From NCBI GenBank assembly GCA_934667275.1, contig CAKULK010000006.1, forward strand, positions 73,910 through 137,909: a DNA stretch of 64,000 bases, read 5' to 3'. Shown here one piece after another: positions 17,113-26,211 of this stretch. A program made the position numbers and the translations under genes. The notes beneath the pieces are model-generated. The model saw only the letters and a list, made by a program, of their open reading frames with translations. It ran no database searches and was not told where the DNA came from. Numbering within the stretch: position 1 is the stretch's first letter; each line of letters begins with the position of its first letter. Source of the stretch: an uncultured Bacteroidales bacterium. Lineage in GTDB: Bacteria > Bacteroidota > Bacteroidia > Bacteroidales > Paludibacteraceae.

Positions 17113-19470
17113 TTATTGCAGGGTGAATTTGACAGGTGTGCCTTCGGAGGAGTCGGGGGCTATCCAAAGAAGGAAATCGCCCTGCTCGGCGGAGCGGGTA
17201 TAGCAGCCGTCGGCACCGAGGGTGATGCCGTTGGCGAGATGCCAATAGGCAAGGTCGTCTTCGGTGAGCGCAAACGACACCTCGCGGCTTTCGCCTGCGG
17301 GAATAGCGATACGCTCAAAGCCTTTGAGTTCGCGCACGGGACGCGTGAGCGAGCCGACAAGGTCGCGGATATAGAGTTGCGGCACAGCGACGGCATCGGT
17401 GCTGCCCGTATTGCGGATGGTGCAGGTGGCAGTAAGCGACTGTGCCTTGCCTGCGTGCAGGACGGTGTCGGAAAGGACGGGCGTACCGTACTCGAAAGTG
17501 GTGTAGGTGAGTCCGTAGCCGAAGGGGAAGAGCGGTTCGACACCGTACTCGAGCCAGTAACTGGACTCGCCGAGAGAGAACTGCGGCGCACCGACGGGTA
17601 TTTGGTCGATAAGGACAGGGTGGTCAGTGGGACGCCCCGTGTTGCGGTGATTATAGTACATCGGAATCTGCCCGACCGCCTGCGGGAAAGTCATCGGCAG
17701 ACGTCCCGACGGAGCAACGACACCCGTGAGGAGGTTCGCCAGCGCAGGACCTTGCATCGTGCCGCCGTGGAACGCATAGAGGACGGCGTCAGCGAGAGCC
17801 GTTTCTTCACCGATACAGAGCGGACGCCCTGCCATAACGGTGAGGACAAGGGGTTTGCCTATGGCTTTGAGGGCTTTGAGTTGTGCGGTCTGGTCACCCG
17901 GGAGATTGAGGTTCGCACGGCAGCGGGCTTCGCCCGAGAGGATACTCTCCTCGCCACCGAAATAGAGGACGACATCTGCCTGCTTCGCCTTTTGTACCAA
18001 GGAGTTGATATTGCTTTGGCTGACCTCACGCGACCAGTGTTTGCCCGTCTGCTCGATGAGGCGTATCTTGCCCTCTTTTGCCAATTGGCGGAATGCCATC
18101 AGCGGGGTAACGGTCATCGAATCGACCTTGTCGAAGCACCAAGTACCGTTCTGGTCGTGTTGGGAGTTGGCGAGAGGACCGCAGATGAGGATAGTTGACG
18201 GTTGATAGTTGATAGTTGAAAGAAGTTGAGAGTTTGAAGTGGTTGAGTGTTGAGTGTTGAGTGTTGAGGGCAGTTGAGTGTTATAAGTTGAGAGAGGGAG
18301 AATGCCGTTGTTTTTGAGCAATACGGCGGATTCTTCGGCGGCACGCCGGGCGGCGGAGAGGGCTGCGGGAGCGAAATAAGCGGCACTATCAACCGCACAA
18401 TAGGGGTTATCGAAGAGACCGAGACGGAACTTGAGACGGAGGATATCGCGCACGCAGGCATTGATTTGCTCCTCGGTCACCTTACCGCTCTCGACAAGTT
18501 CTTTGAGGTGCCACGGATAACCGTGCCCCTCCATATCCATCTCCATTTGGGCGTTGATACTGAGCAGCGTTGCCTCTTTGAGGTCGGCAGCGTTGCCGTG
18601 GGCGACCATATTCGCCGATGAAGCCCAGTCGGACACCAGCATACCGTCGTAGTGCCACTCGTTGCGGAGGATATCCACATTGAGATGGCGGTTCGCCGAA
18701 GCGGGGACGCCGTTGATGTCATTGAAAGAGCACATGATAGTGGCACTACCCGCATCAAGCGCCGCCTTGAAAGGCGGGAGATAGGTTTCGCGCAGTTGCA
18801 CCTCTGGAATCCACGTGGTGTTGTAGTCGCGTCCGCCCTCGGAAGCCGCATAGCCGGCGAAATGTTTGACGCAGGCGGCGAGACGGATTTGGTCGTTTGT
18901 GCTATCAGCGTATTGATAACCGCGGACGCAGGCGGCCCCCATAACAGAAGTGAGGTAGGTATCCTCTCCATAGCCCTCGGCGACACGTCCCCAACGGGGG
19001 TCGCGCGAGACATCAACCATCGGGGAGAACGTCCAGCGGAGACCTGCCTGTATTGCCTCGTCTGCAGTAAGGCGGGCAGCCTCTTCCACCAAAGCAGGGT
19101 CGAAAGTAGCCGCCTGACCGAGGGGAATGGGATAGATGGTGCGGAAGCCGTGAATGATGTCGCGCCCGAAAATCATAGGGATGCCAAGGCGGGTCTCCTC
19201 AACGGCGATACGCTGGTAGTGGTTCGCCTCCTCGCCTACGCTGTTGAGCATAGAGCCCGCACCGTTGCGCACCTGGTTCTCAAGGTCATCGGATATCCAA
19301 CCGCCGCAGACCTGGGTCATCTGACCAATCTTCTCGTCGAGGGTCATCTGCGCGAGGAGACGGTCGATCTGCTGATCGGTGGTGTTTTGCTTTTGACAGG
19401 AGGTCAAAAGCAAAACAATGCATAATGCGCAATGCGTAATGCGTAATGAAATGCTATGAGTGTGGTTCAT
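17113..19470 (-). CDS. GH3 beta-glucosidase lipoprotein
   Basis: 785 residues, the full length of BglX-type GH3 enzymes, hydrolysing terminal beta-glucosyl residues. Lipobox LLLTSC at Cys25, so probably envelope-anchored. The (beta/alpha)8 domain contains GRDIIHGFRTIYP and KHFAGYAASEGGRDYN; the nucleophile is Asp281 in YDGMLVSDWASS. The alpha/beta sandwich and a C-terminal FN3-like domain follow. Two features look repeat-derived: signal-peptide codons from a 7-bp array (19417-19448) and a Ser/Thr/Asn/Gln-rich insert (about residues 395-425) from another 7-bp array. It begins 13 bp after the GH30 stop, so they are co-transcribed. Confidence 0.93.
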   Translation of the reverse strand: MNHTHSISLRITHCALCIVLLLTSCQKQNTTDQQIDRLLAQMTLDEKIGQMTQVCGGWISDDLENQVRNGAGSMLNSVGEEANHYQRIAVEETRLGIPMIFGRDIIHGFRTIYPIPLGQAATFDPALVEEAARLTADEAIQAGLRWTFSPMVDVSRDPRWGRVAEGYGEDTYLTSVMGAACVRGYQYADSTNDQIRLAACVKHFAGYAASEGGRDYNTTWIPEVQLRETYLPPFKAALDAGSATIMCSFNDINGVPASANRHLNVDILRNEWHYDGMLVSDWASSANMVAHGNAADLKEATLLSINAQMEMDMEGHGYPWHLKELVESGKVTEEQINACVRDILRLKFRLGLFDNPYCAVDSAAYFAPAALSAARRAAEESAVLLKNNGILPLSTYNTQLPSTLNTQHSTTSNSQLLSTINYQPSTILICGPLANSQHDQNGTWCFDKVDSMTVTPLMAFRQLAKEGKIRLIEQTGKHWSREVSQSNINSLVQKAKQADVVLYFGGEESILSGEARCRANLNLPGDQTAQLKALKAIGKPLVLTVMAGRPLCIGEETALADAVLYAFHGGTMQGPALANLLTGVVAPSGRLPMTFPQAVGQIPMYYNHRNTGRPTDHPVLIDQIPVGAPQFSLGESSYWLEYGVEPLFPFGYGLTYTTFEYGTPVLSDTVLHAGKAQSLTATCTIRNTGSTDAVAVPQLYIRDLVGSLTRPVRELKGFERIAIPAGESREVSFALTEDDLAYWHLANGITLGADGCYTRSAEQGDFLLWIAPDSSEGTPVKFTLQ
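18190..18295. repeat. Degenerate heptamer array inside the GH3 gene
   Basis: Plus-strand units such as AGTTGAC, GGTTGAT, AGTTGAT, AGTTGAA, then TTGAGTG three times, interrupted by AAGAAGTTGAG and TTGAAGTGG. In the gene it is read as a repeated Ser-Thr-Xaa-Asn-Xaa-Gln-Leu pattern. Confidence 0.85.
19417..19448. repeat. Heptamer array in the GH3 signal-peptide codons
   Basis: Units AATGCAT, AATGCGC, AATGCGT and AATGCGT, then AATG. On the minus strand it encodes LRITHCALCIV within the signal sequence of the GH3 enzyme. The same repeat type recurs at 21170-21201. Confidence 0.85.
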
Positions 19471-19483
19471 ACTATGGGGCTTT

Positions 19484-21100
19484 TTACTTAAGTGTGAAGA
19501 AAAGGGTTTTGAGGGCGTTGGCAGGCATATCTACCATAGCGGTGTAGGTGCCGATTTGGAGAGGGACGGATGCGGGGCGATCTGATTCGTTGAGGATATT
19601 GACCGAATAGGAGCCGTCGGGTTTCTCTACGGCGCAGACATGCAAGTAAGGCTTATCAGCGGGGGCGGTCATACCCAAGACCACATCGCCCGGGCGGAGC
19701 GAGCGGCTCAGTTGCTTGAGGGCGTAGTAGTAAGGGGTATAATAGATAATATTACTCTGATAATCAATCATTACGGGGGCAGCCGCATAGTTGCCCACAT
19801 GGTTGGGACCGCCGACAGAGTCGAGAACAATATTCCAGTCAGCAAGACCCGTCATCCAATGGTTGACACCATTGATGATATACTTGGCATAGCGATGAAC
19901 GGCTGCATATTTTGGGTGCCACTCCAGCCAGAAATGCGTGGAGTATGCCCAGTCGGTAGCCACGGGAGTCCACCAGAAAGCGTCGTTGTTGAACCAACCC
20001 GACTCCGTAAAGCCTTCGGGGTCGGTAACACCGTCCCACGCGGGGAGACCGAGGTTATCGACACAGCCCTCGGAATGGAAAATGGTCTTGTCGGGATAGA
20101 GGGCGTGGATAGAATCCAAGACCTCGGGGAAACAAGAGATAGTGCTGCCATACCAATGCACCGCCATACCCGATGTGTAGGCGTTTGCCTGTGCATCGCC
20201 ATAGATAGCAGAGGTGTAAGGTCCCATCTCGAAGATGTTCTGGTCAAAGCCGAATATCTCTACATCACCGAAACCGTGCGCCTCCATTGTAGGTCCGAGA
20301 TACTTACCGATAAACTCTGCCTCTGCAGCGGGGGACATCTCCATACTCTCCCAACCGCCATCGTTGCCCATCGGTTCGTTCTCGGGGGTAACCGCCCAGA
20401 AGGAGATGCCCTCTTCGCACCATGCTTCGAGGTAACGGACAATATAGTCGGCGTAGGTTTGGTAGTACTGCGGGAGGAGCATACCGCCACGGCGAGCCTC
20501 GGCATCACGCTGGTAGTAGCGGCCGTTGTCTTTCATCCACGCGGGGGCAGTCCATGGTGAGGCAAGTATCTTATATGTCTTGTCCTGCTGATTCTGTTTG
20601 ATACGGGCAATATCCTTCATCAGATAAAAGAGGTCGTAAGTAGTATCCTGCACTTGCGGGTACTTGGCACGGGAGAAGCCCTCTTTGTCGCGGCGGAGCG
20701 AGAAAGACGCGAGAGCCATATCGCCCGGTTGCTCGGCTAAGGAGTAGAGCCCCTCTACCGAGAAATCGCTGGCACCAATCTGTGTGCGGGAAACGGAGAA
20801 ATTCGCTCCATTCTCGCCATAGAGTTCTTCGAGGATTGCCTGACGCTGCTCGGGCAAGACGCACGCCAAGACGAAAGCGGAGGACTCGGTAAGCGAACCA
20901 CCGATACCGTCAATGGTCTGGCGTTTCTCCTGCGGGTTGATGACAAACGCATCGGTGGCTGTGCCCTTGGCAAAGACTACGGCTTCGGTCTCGGCGCATT
21001 TGCTGCCGTCAGCAGAAGTAAGAAGTACTTGCGAGGTACGGACATGGTTGCATGAGCACAAAACCAATACAGAACTTAAAACAAATACGCTTCTTTTCAT
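19484..21100 (-). CDS. GH30-family glucanase lipoprotein
   Basis: 538 residues. A short signal ends in LCSC (Cys17). The catalytic domain shows IDGIGGSLTESSAF, SPWTAPAWMK, the acid/base Glu242 in TPENEP and the nucleophile Glu344 in FHSEGC; the C-terminal beta domain ends NALKTLFFTLK. Resemblance is to the GH30 group containing beta-1,6-glucanases and glucosylceramidase-like enzymes. In this glucan locus, removal of beta-1,6 branches is the most likely job, but substrate is inferred. One base separates its start from the upstream phosphorylase stop. Confidence 0.88.
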   Translation of the reverse strand: MKRSVFVLSSVLVLCSCNHVRTSQVLLTSADGSKCAETEAVVFAKGTATDAFVINPQEKRQTIDGIGGSLTESSAFVLACVLPEQRQAILEELYGENGANFSVSRTQIGASDFSVEGLYSLAEQPGDMALASFSLRRDKEGFSRAKYPQVQDTTYDLFYLMKDIARIKQNQQDKTYKILASPWTAPAWMKDNGRYYQRDAEARRGGMLLPQYYQTYADYIVRYLEAWCEEGISFWAVTPENEPMGNDGGWESMEMSPAAEAEFIGKYLGPTMEAHGFGDVEIFGFDQNIFEMGPYTSAIYGDAQANAYTSGMAVHWYGSTISCFPEVLDSIHALYPDKTIFHSEGCVDNLGLPAWDGVTDPEGFTESGWFNNDAFWWTPVATDWAYSTHFWLEWHPKYAAVHRYAKYIINGVNHWMTGLADWNIVLDSVGGPNHVGNYAAAPVMIDYQSNIIYYTPYYYALKQLSRSLRPGDVVLGMTAPADKPYLHVCAVEKPDGSYSVNILNESDRPASVPLQIGTYTAMVDMPANALKTLFFTLK

Positions 21101-21101
21101 A

Positions 21102-24100
21102 CTATCTTATTATATTGACTATGACTTGCTTTATTTGAGTGTCGCGGGCGAAGATGTGACGGGATAGGCAATGCGTAATGCACAATGCGCAATGCGTAAT
21201 GGTGCCGTCAGACATCTCTATGTCGATGCTATCGGTATCGGATAGGCGATATACGAAGGGCGTTTGGCAATAGGTGAAACGCAGTTCGCCATCCTTGAAC
21301 TCTTCGGGGCGGAGCATTGCCGTTTGGATATGTATCTCGCCATTGATGACATGCAGACCGAGTTCAAAGAAACGGGAGATGATGTCCTCTTTCACCTGAC
21401 CTGTCATACCCGGTTGTTGTACACCCGCCATACTTGGTGTGTGCGAATATGCGTCAAAGGGGAAGGAACCGTATTCTGTCGGGGACTTGTGGGCACCGAT
21501 ACCCTCCTGCACCGCAGCGTAGTGGGCTTTGAGTCGGGCGATAACGGCTGCGTCAGCGTGAGTGTCAAGGGCGTTCTGGATATTCTCACCGATAGCGACA
21601 AGGAGTTTGCTGACCATGTGCCAATATATACTGCCCAAGCCCTCGTATTTGTAGAACGTACCCGATCGACCTGTGAATGCGTGGTGGTTGAACATACGCT
21701 CATAGATATCCAATAGTTGCTGACGTTCCTCTGCGCTGACTATCTCCTGCGAAGCGTCAATAGCACGGGCGAGGAAGTCTGCATTATTGAAGCCTGCATT
21801 GAAGTGTACCCCACCCTCACAGTCCTGCACAAGAATGTCGGTAGCGTGGTCGGACAAGAGACGCTGTACCACGGGCAAGGTCAAGGTATCCGCAGGGAGG
21901 TTGTTCTTCTCCAAGAACGACGGACGGCGACGGTTCGGGTAGAGCATATAACTGCGTTGGTCGGGGCGGTAGAGCGCCGACTGACGCATAGCATCCAACA
22001 AGTCTGCCGCTTCGGCAGGAGTAAGAACACCTGCGGAGAGGACTGCGACCTGGCCTTCGAGCATTTCGTATAAGGGAGTGATGTGGACAGTTGATAGTTG
22101 ATAGTTGATAGAAGTGGAGAGTTGAGAGTTGATAGTTGAGTGCAGTGAATAGTTGAAAGATATGAGATTATAGGCATGGTAGAGTCCGTCTTGACGTTTG
22201 TTTACTGCGATGGAGGCATCTATGTAGGTCTGTACTTTGGTGAGGAACTGGAGTAGGAGGTCGGTCGATAGTTCTACCTTATCGCTTGAATGACCGGCAT
22301 AGACGGCATTACGATAGGTTTCGCCAGCACGCCCGACGGTATCGATAAAGGTACGGCGGGATTCGTCGGTGAACGTGAGGGGTTTGCCTGCACATTCGGC
22401 ATCGTGAGCGGCAAAGGCACTCAATATATCACGCAGGAAAACGACAACCTCTTTGGAGAGTGCGTAGGAAGCGTCCACACCTGTATATAGCCGCTCGAGG
22501 AAAGATACGAAACGGCGTATATAGCAGAGCGTTACCATGGACGCACCATAGCCTACAAGGGCGTTGTTGGCATCGTTCCACTCGGGGCGGAGTGTGTTCA
22601 TCCATATACCTGCCTCGGGTATGAAATTGCTCAGTTTGGTAAGCAGGGTTATGAGAATCTTCTCGGTGAATGTTACCAACAAGGGTTGGCTATGCTTATC
22701 CTTATCAAGTACCAAGCGTGCGTCCTGTCCGTAGGTGGGCAGAAGGGCGAAGATACGCTTGTGAAGGTCGGTGTCGAAGTATATTGAGTCTTTGGGGTTC
22801 GCCACGATTTCGTCGTAGGAACGGAAGCGGTAGGGTACGTTGGCGAAAGCGAACTCCCGTGTGCCGAGCATACCACGCAAAGCCTCGGGGTCGTGTGCGA
22901 AACTGAGTTCGAGAAGGCGACAGAGGTAGATAATCTGGTGGTCGCCCCAGTATCCGATGTTCGACCACGGGTTTTCGGGTTCGATAACCTCCCAGTCGAT
23001 TCCCTCGGAGGTTACCTTGTATGGGTTGTAGCCATCGACGGTGGTGGCGTTGAGGAACTTGGCGATAATGCCATTGACATAGTCGGGGTACGAGATAGAC
23101 AGGGCTTCCCAGTTCTGGAATATGTCGCGCCAGTTGCCTTGGTAGGAGATGAGCCGCTTGCCGTCCTTGTCGTTGACGCGGATGTCAAAGAGATTCCAAG
23201 GGCGACTGGGGTCTCCGTGTCTGCGGGAGAATGTGAGTGGCAAGTACTCCATAAAGAGACGGTGCAACTGATGGTCTTGCTGCGCAAGCACCAGTTCTTC
23301 GAGACGGCTGTAGGCAATCTTCTCGGGCAGTCCGCCAAGGAAGCCGCGGTATTGCTCTGCGAGGGCGCGGTTGAACGTGGCGATATGCTTGGCAAAAGCG
23401 GCACCGTCTATCGTATAGTTGTCACAATAAAAGCCTCCGCGCATGGTGTTGAAGAGCGTGTTGGCGAAATGGCGTGCCATGCCTGCCTCATCGGCTGTGT
23501 ACTGGATGCCGTCGTTCTGCCCGACGATAGCGCGAAGGGTGGCTGTGGCTTGGGCGATGGCGGTCTCCACCTGTGCGGCAGCGTCCGATTGCTGCATAAA
23601 ACGCAGACTGCTACGTACTTGCGCGGAATCCTGCATCACATCGCAGATGTTGTACCACGTATGGGATTCGCCTGCGGAGAGGGTCTGTTTCAGATGCGCA
23701 AATATAGCACCGCGCACGCCTTTGGACTCAGGTTCGGATAGTATGGGTTCGCCCTTGCGGAAAGCATCCAACTGACGGGAGGAGGTGAGGTACTCGGCAT
23801 TCTGCAACCCGAGAGTGTAGATGCTATTGCAACGGAGCGACTCGCTCGGTTCCGCCCTGTCGACAAGGATGGCTTCCATACGGAACAAGACCATGCCGGT
23901 GCCTGCTACCTGTTCCGTCTTCTTGTAGGCATCAACAAGGGTGGAGAATACGTTCTGCGTCTTTTGCTCCACGCCCGAGGGCATGACATTTTGCAGACCG
24001 TCCAAGAGTTCCACCTCTATGGGCTGGTCGGTGTCGTTGTGCAACATCGCGCGGCGTACCCAACCGAAACGGTCGGCTGCCGCCCACTCATAGGAGAAAG

Positions 24101-24539
24101 TAAGTCCGAGGTCGAGGTTCTGTTCGATAAAGAGCAGTTTGTTGCCCGTCACGGATTTGGCGATGGTGCGGCGGATATTATACAGACCGAGGTAGCGGTC
24201 GGAGAAGGGTTCCCATACTATAGTTGAAAGTTGAGAGTTGAGAGTTGAAAGAAGTGGCGAGTTGGGAGTAGAGAGTAGTCTGATGAGGGTCTTTGGACCG
24301 GTGTGCTCGTAGTTCTCGGTGACTTTGTCGTCGGTGTAGTAGGGGAAGAGTACTTGTTCGGGGTTGCGGCGACCGCAGGTGAGACCGCCCGTGGAAGATA
24401 TGTACATCCAAAGGTCGGTATCGCTGGCAAGACTGATAAAGAACGGCTGCATTTGGTCGTAGTTCTCTATCAGGTAGTACTTCTCTCCGTTGATAGTCAG
24501 GTAACGTCCTGCTACACGGGTATTTTCTGTTGCGTTCAT
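21102..24539 (-). CDS. Large cytoplasmic glycoside phosphorylase, GH149/GH161-like (GH94 clan)
   Basis: 1145 residues, no signal peptide, so cytoplasmic. The segment YQGNWRDIFQNWEALSISYP and the later ENPWSNIGYWGDHQIIYLCR fit the (alpha/alpha)6 phosphorylases related to GH94; the length over 1100 fits the beta-1,3-oligoglucan phosphorylases GH149/GH161. The inferred reaction is phosphorolysis of beta-1,3-gluco-oligosaccharides to glucose-1-phosphate, next to a symporter that would bring them in. Two inserts (about residues 88-106 and 800-822, rich in Ser, Thr, Asn, Gln, Leu) come from 7-bp arrays, and the tail after about residue 1112 is read from a third. Whether these impair folding is unknown. 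Exact family needs a profile search. Confidence 0.75.
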   Translation of the reverse strand: MNATENTRVAGRYLTINGEKYYLIENYDQMQPFFISLASDTDLWMYISSTGGLTCGRRNPEQVLFPYYTDDKVTENYEHTGPKTLIRLLSTPNSPLLSTLNSQLSTIVWEPFSDRYLGLYNIRRTIAKSVTGNKLLFIEQNLDLGLTFSYEWAAADRFGWVRRAMLHNDTDQPIEVELLDGLQNVMPSGVEQKTQNVFSTLVDAYKKTEQVAGTGMVLFRMEAILVDRAEPSESLRCNSIYTLGLQNAEYLTSSRQLDAFRKGEPILSEPESKGVRGAIFAHLKQTLSAGESHTWYNICDVMQDSAQVRSSLRFMQQSDAAAQVETAIAQATATLRAIVGQNDGIQYTADEAGMARHFANTLFNTMRGGFYCDNYTIDGAAFAKHIATFNRALAEQYRGFLGGLPEKIAYSRLEELVLAQQDHQLHRLFMEYLPLTFSRRHGDPSRPWNLFDIRVNDKDGKRLISYQGNWRDIFQNWEALSISYPDYVNGIIAKFLNATTVDGYNPYKVTSEGIDWEVIEPENPWSNIGYWGDHQIIYLCRLLELSFAHDPEALRGMLGTREFAFANVPYRFRSYDEIVANPKDSIYFDTDLHKRIFALLPTYGQDARLVLDKDKHSQPLLVTFTEKILITLLTKLSNFIPEAGIWMNTLRPEWNDANNALVGYGASMVTLCYIRRFVSFLERLYTGVDASYALSKEVVVFLRDILSAFAAHDAECAGKPLTFTDESRRTFIDTVGRAGETYRNAVYAGHSSDKVELSTDLLLQFLTKVQTYIDASIAVNKRQDGLYHAYNLISFNYSLHSTINSQLSTSINYQLSTVHITPLYEMLEGQVAVLSAGVLTPAEAADLLDAMRQSALYRPDQRSYMLYPNRRRPSFLEKNNLPADTLTLPVVQRLLSDHATDILVQDCEGGVHFNAGFNNADFLARAIDASQEIVSAEERQQLLDIYERMFNHHAFTGRSGTFYKYEGLGSIYWHMVSKLLVAIGENIQNALDTHADAAVIARLKAHYAAVQEGIGAHKSPTEYGSFPFDAYSHTPSMAGVQQPGMTGQVKEDIISRFFELGLHVINGEIHIQTAMLRPEEFKDGELRFTYCQTPFVYRLSDTDSIDIEMSDGTITHCALCITHCLSRHIFARDTQIKQVIVNIIR
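21170..21201. repeat. Heptamer array at the 3' end of the phosphorylase gene
   Basis: Units AATGCGT, AATGCAC, AATGCGC and AATGCGT, then AATG. The minus-strand reading is ITHCALCITHC, followed by about 18 more residues before the stop, so the natural C-terminus was probably replaced or extended. Confidence 0.85.
22087..22158. repeat. Heptamer array inside the phosphorylase gene (3' half)
   Basis: Plus-strand CAGTTGATAGTTGATAGTTG, then a GAAGTGG interruption, then AGTTGAG, AGTTGAT, AGTTGAG. Translated in frame as NSQLSTSINYQLST, between two conserved parts of the catalytic domain. Confidence 0.85.
24220..24277. repeat. Heptamer array inside the phosphorylase gene (5' part)
   Basis: Units AGTTGAA, AGTTGAG, AGTTGAG, AGTTGAA, then AGAAGTGG and degenerate copies. 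Encodes LLSTLNSQLST between GPKTLIR and VWEPFSDRYLG. It shares the AGAAGTGG interruption with the other two AGTTGA arrays. Confidence 0.82.
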
Positions 24540-24654
24540 TGCTATATTTGGTTTTGTGTCCTATGCCGCAAGCGGCAAGAGAAATAAAAGAAATCAAGCG
24601 GAATTTAGGCGGAGCGCCCGCGTCCTCCGAAGAGTAACCTCTCGGTATCCACAC

Positions 24655-24687
24655 GGGAATCACCTATCAATCACCTATCAATATCCT
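24655..24687. repeat. 11-bp degenerate tandem repeat, three units
   Basis: Units GGGAATCACCT, ATCAATCACCT and ATCAATATCCT, contiguous, in the 169-bp gap between the symporter and phosphorylase genes. The rest of this gap shows no gene or clear hairpin with T run. Confidence 0.8.
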
Positions 24688-24708
24688 ATTGTTGTTAGCA
24701 CGAAAGTA

Positions 24709-26157
24709 TTACTCTGCGGCACGGCGTTCCTCCAACTCCTTTTTCATAAGGGCAAGGGTCGGCTTGTCGATATTATAGAAAGCAAGGAGAATGGCACACG
24801 AAGCGTACAACACGCCCGGGACAATACCGAAGAGGACGTGGATACAGGACATAATCTCGGGAACGGCTTGTATCTCGGAGGTGGTCATAGTAGCGGGATC
24901 AAAGCCCACACGGCTCATGATTGCACCGAGAATGGCTGCACCGATAGACCAGCCGATCTTCTGCGCGAAGACCGCAGCGGAAAGGCAGAGCCCCGTGGTG
25001 CGGCGGTTGAATTTCCAGTCGCCATAGTCCGCTGCATCGGCAAGCATGGTCCAAAGGAGCGAGATAGCAGGGGCATAGGAGATTTTCGCAAGGCAGTTGA
25101 ATACATTGATCAGCACGAAATTGGTGCCTGCGAAAAAGAGCATACAGAAGAAGAAACCCGACAGGAGCGAGCAGGCGATATAGAGATTACGTCCGCCATA
25201 ACGCGCGACGAGGGGTTTGGTAAACGGAATGGCGATGATGAGCGCGATAGTACCCAAGAGATTGAACAACTGGCTCTTGGACTCGGCATCGCAGAAATAC
25301 TTGAAATAGTAGGTAGCGGAGATGTTCTGGATAGCGAACATAATAAACGAGACGATACCGACCAGCGTAAGCACCACCCACGGACGGTTCTGAAAGAGCG
25401 AACCGAAATCGCGGAAGAGGTTGGTGTCCTGCTTGGCGGCGGGAGCGACGCGCTCACGAGTGGAGAAGAACGTAATAAACAGCAGCACCACGCTGATCAG
25501 ACCGAAAATAGCCACGAGATAGCGGAAACCGTATTGGTAAGCACTGCTGACCAAAGCGGCATTTCCGGCAGAGGTCTCGGCAAAGAGTTTGCGGGCTTCG
25601 TCGTTTGCCATAGTGGAATAATCCAACCCCGAGACAGACATTGTACCGAGGTAATAAACACCATAGAGCGCGAGACCCGAGACGATGAGTTGCCCGATAT
25701 TGGCTGCCACGAAGCGATAGGAGTTGAGCCCCGCACGCTCGATAGAATCGTTGGTCATCACCGCGCCGAGGGATGAATAGGGGATATTGACGATGGCATA
25801 GATGACGCGCAGCATAATGAACGTGATTAACACGTAGGCTATCTGCGCATTACCCGTAAGCGAGGGACCCCAGAAAGCAAGAAGGGCACAGAGCGCAAAA
25901 GGAATGGCACCGAAGAGGATGAAAGGACGGAATTTGCCCCAACGGGTGTTGGTGCGATCCGCCCAGATACCCACGACAGGATCCATAACGGCATCCATAA
26001 TCGTACCGAGGATAGCGATGGTGGTTGCCCAACCGATACTGATGCCCGCCACATCGGTGTAGTAGAAAATCAACCAGAAATTGACCATATCCCACACGAA
26101 ATGGGAGGCGGTATCACCGAGACTGTATCCTAATTTTTCTTTGACGGAGAGTTTCAT
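24709..26157 (-). CDS. GPH-family (MelB-like) sugar:cation symporter
   Basis: 482 residues with about 12 hydrophobic segments. The N-terminal signature KLGYSLGDTASHFVWD, the loop DAVMDPVVGIWADRTNTRWGKFRP and the mid-protein LADAADYGDWKFNRRTTG are hallmarks of glycoside-pentoside-hexuronide symporters. It would move oligosaccharides released in the periplasm across the inner membrane, supplying the adjacent cytoplasmic phosphorylase. It lies 54 bp after the GH16 gene on the same strand. Confidence 0.92.
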   Translation of the reverse strand: MKLSVKEKLGYSLGDTASHFVWDMVNFWLIFYYTDVAGISIGWATTIAILGTIMDAVMDPVVGIWADRTNTRWGKFRPFILFGAIPFALCALLAFWGPSLTGNAQIAYVLITFIMLRVIYAIVNIPYSSLGAVMTNDSIERAGLNSYRFVAANIGQLIVSGLALYGVYYLGTMSVSGLDYSTMANDEARKLFAETSAGNAALVSSAYQYGFRYLVAIFGLISVVLLFITFFSTRERVAPAAKQDTNLFRDFGSLFQNRPWVVLTLVGIVSFIMFAIQNISATYYFKYFCDAESKSQLFNLLGTIALIIAIPFTKPLVARYGGRNLYIACSLLSGFFFCMLFFAGTNFVLINVFNCLAKISYAPAISLLWTMLADAADYGDWKFNRRTTGLCLSAAVFAQKIGWSIGAAILGAIMSRVGFDPATMTTSEIQAVPEIMSCIHVLFGIVPGVLYASCAILLAFYNIDKPTLALMKKELEERRAAE

Positions 26158-26211
26158 AAGGGTAGATTACGTATTTTTCGTTGTTTTCGTAGATTACGTG
26201 CAATTTCTATC

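Noticed and set aside
26162..26199. Direct repeat GTAGATTACGT upstream of the symporter as part of the 11-bp family
   Set aside because: The two copies are 27 bp apart, not a multiple of 11, so it was not grouped with the arrays.
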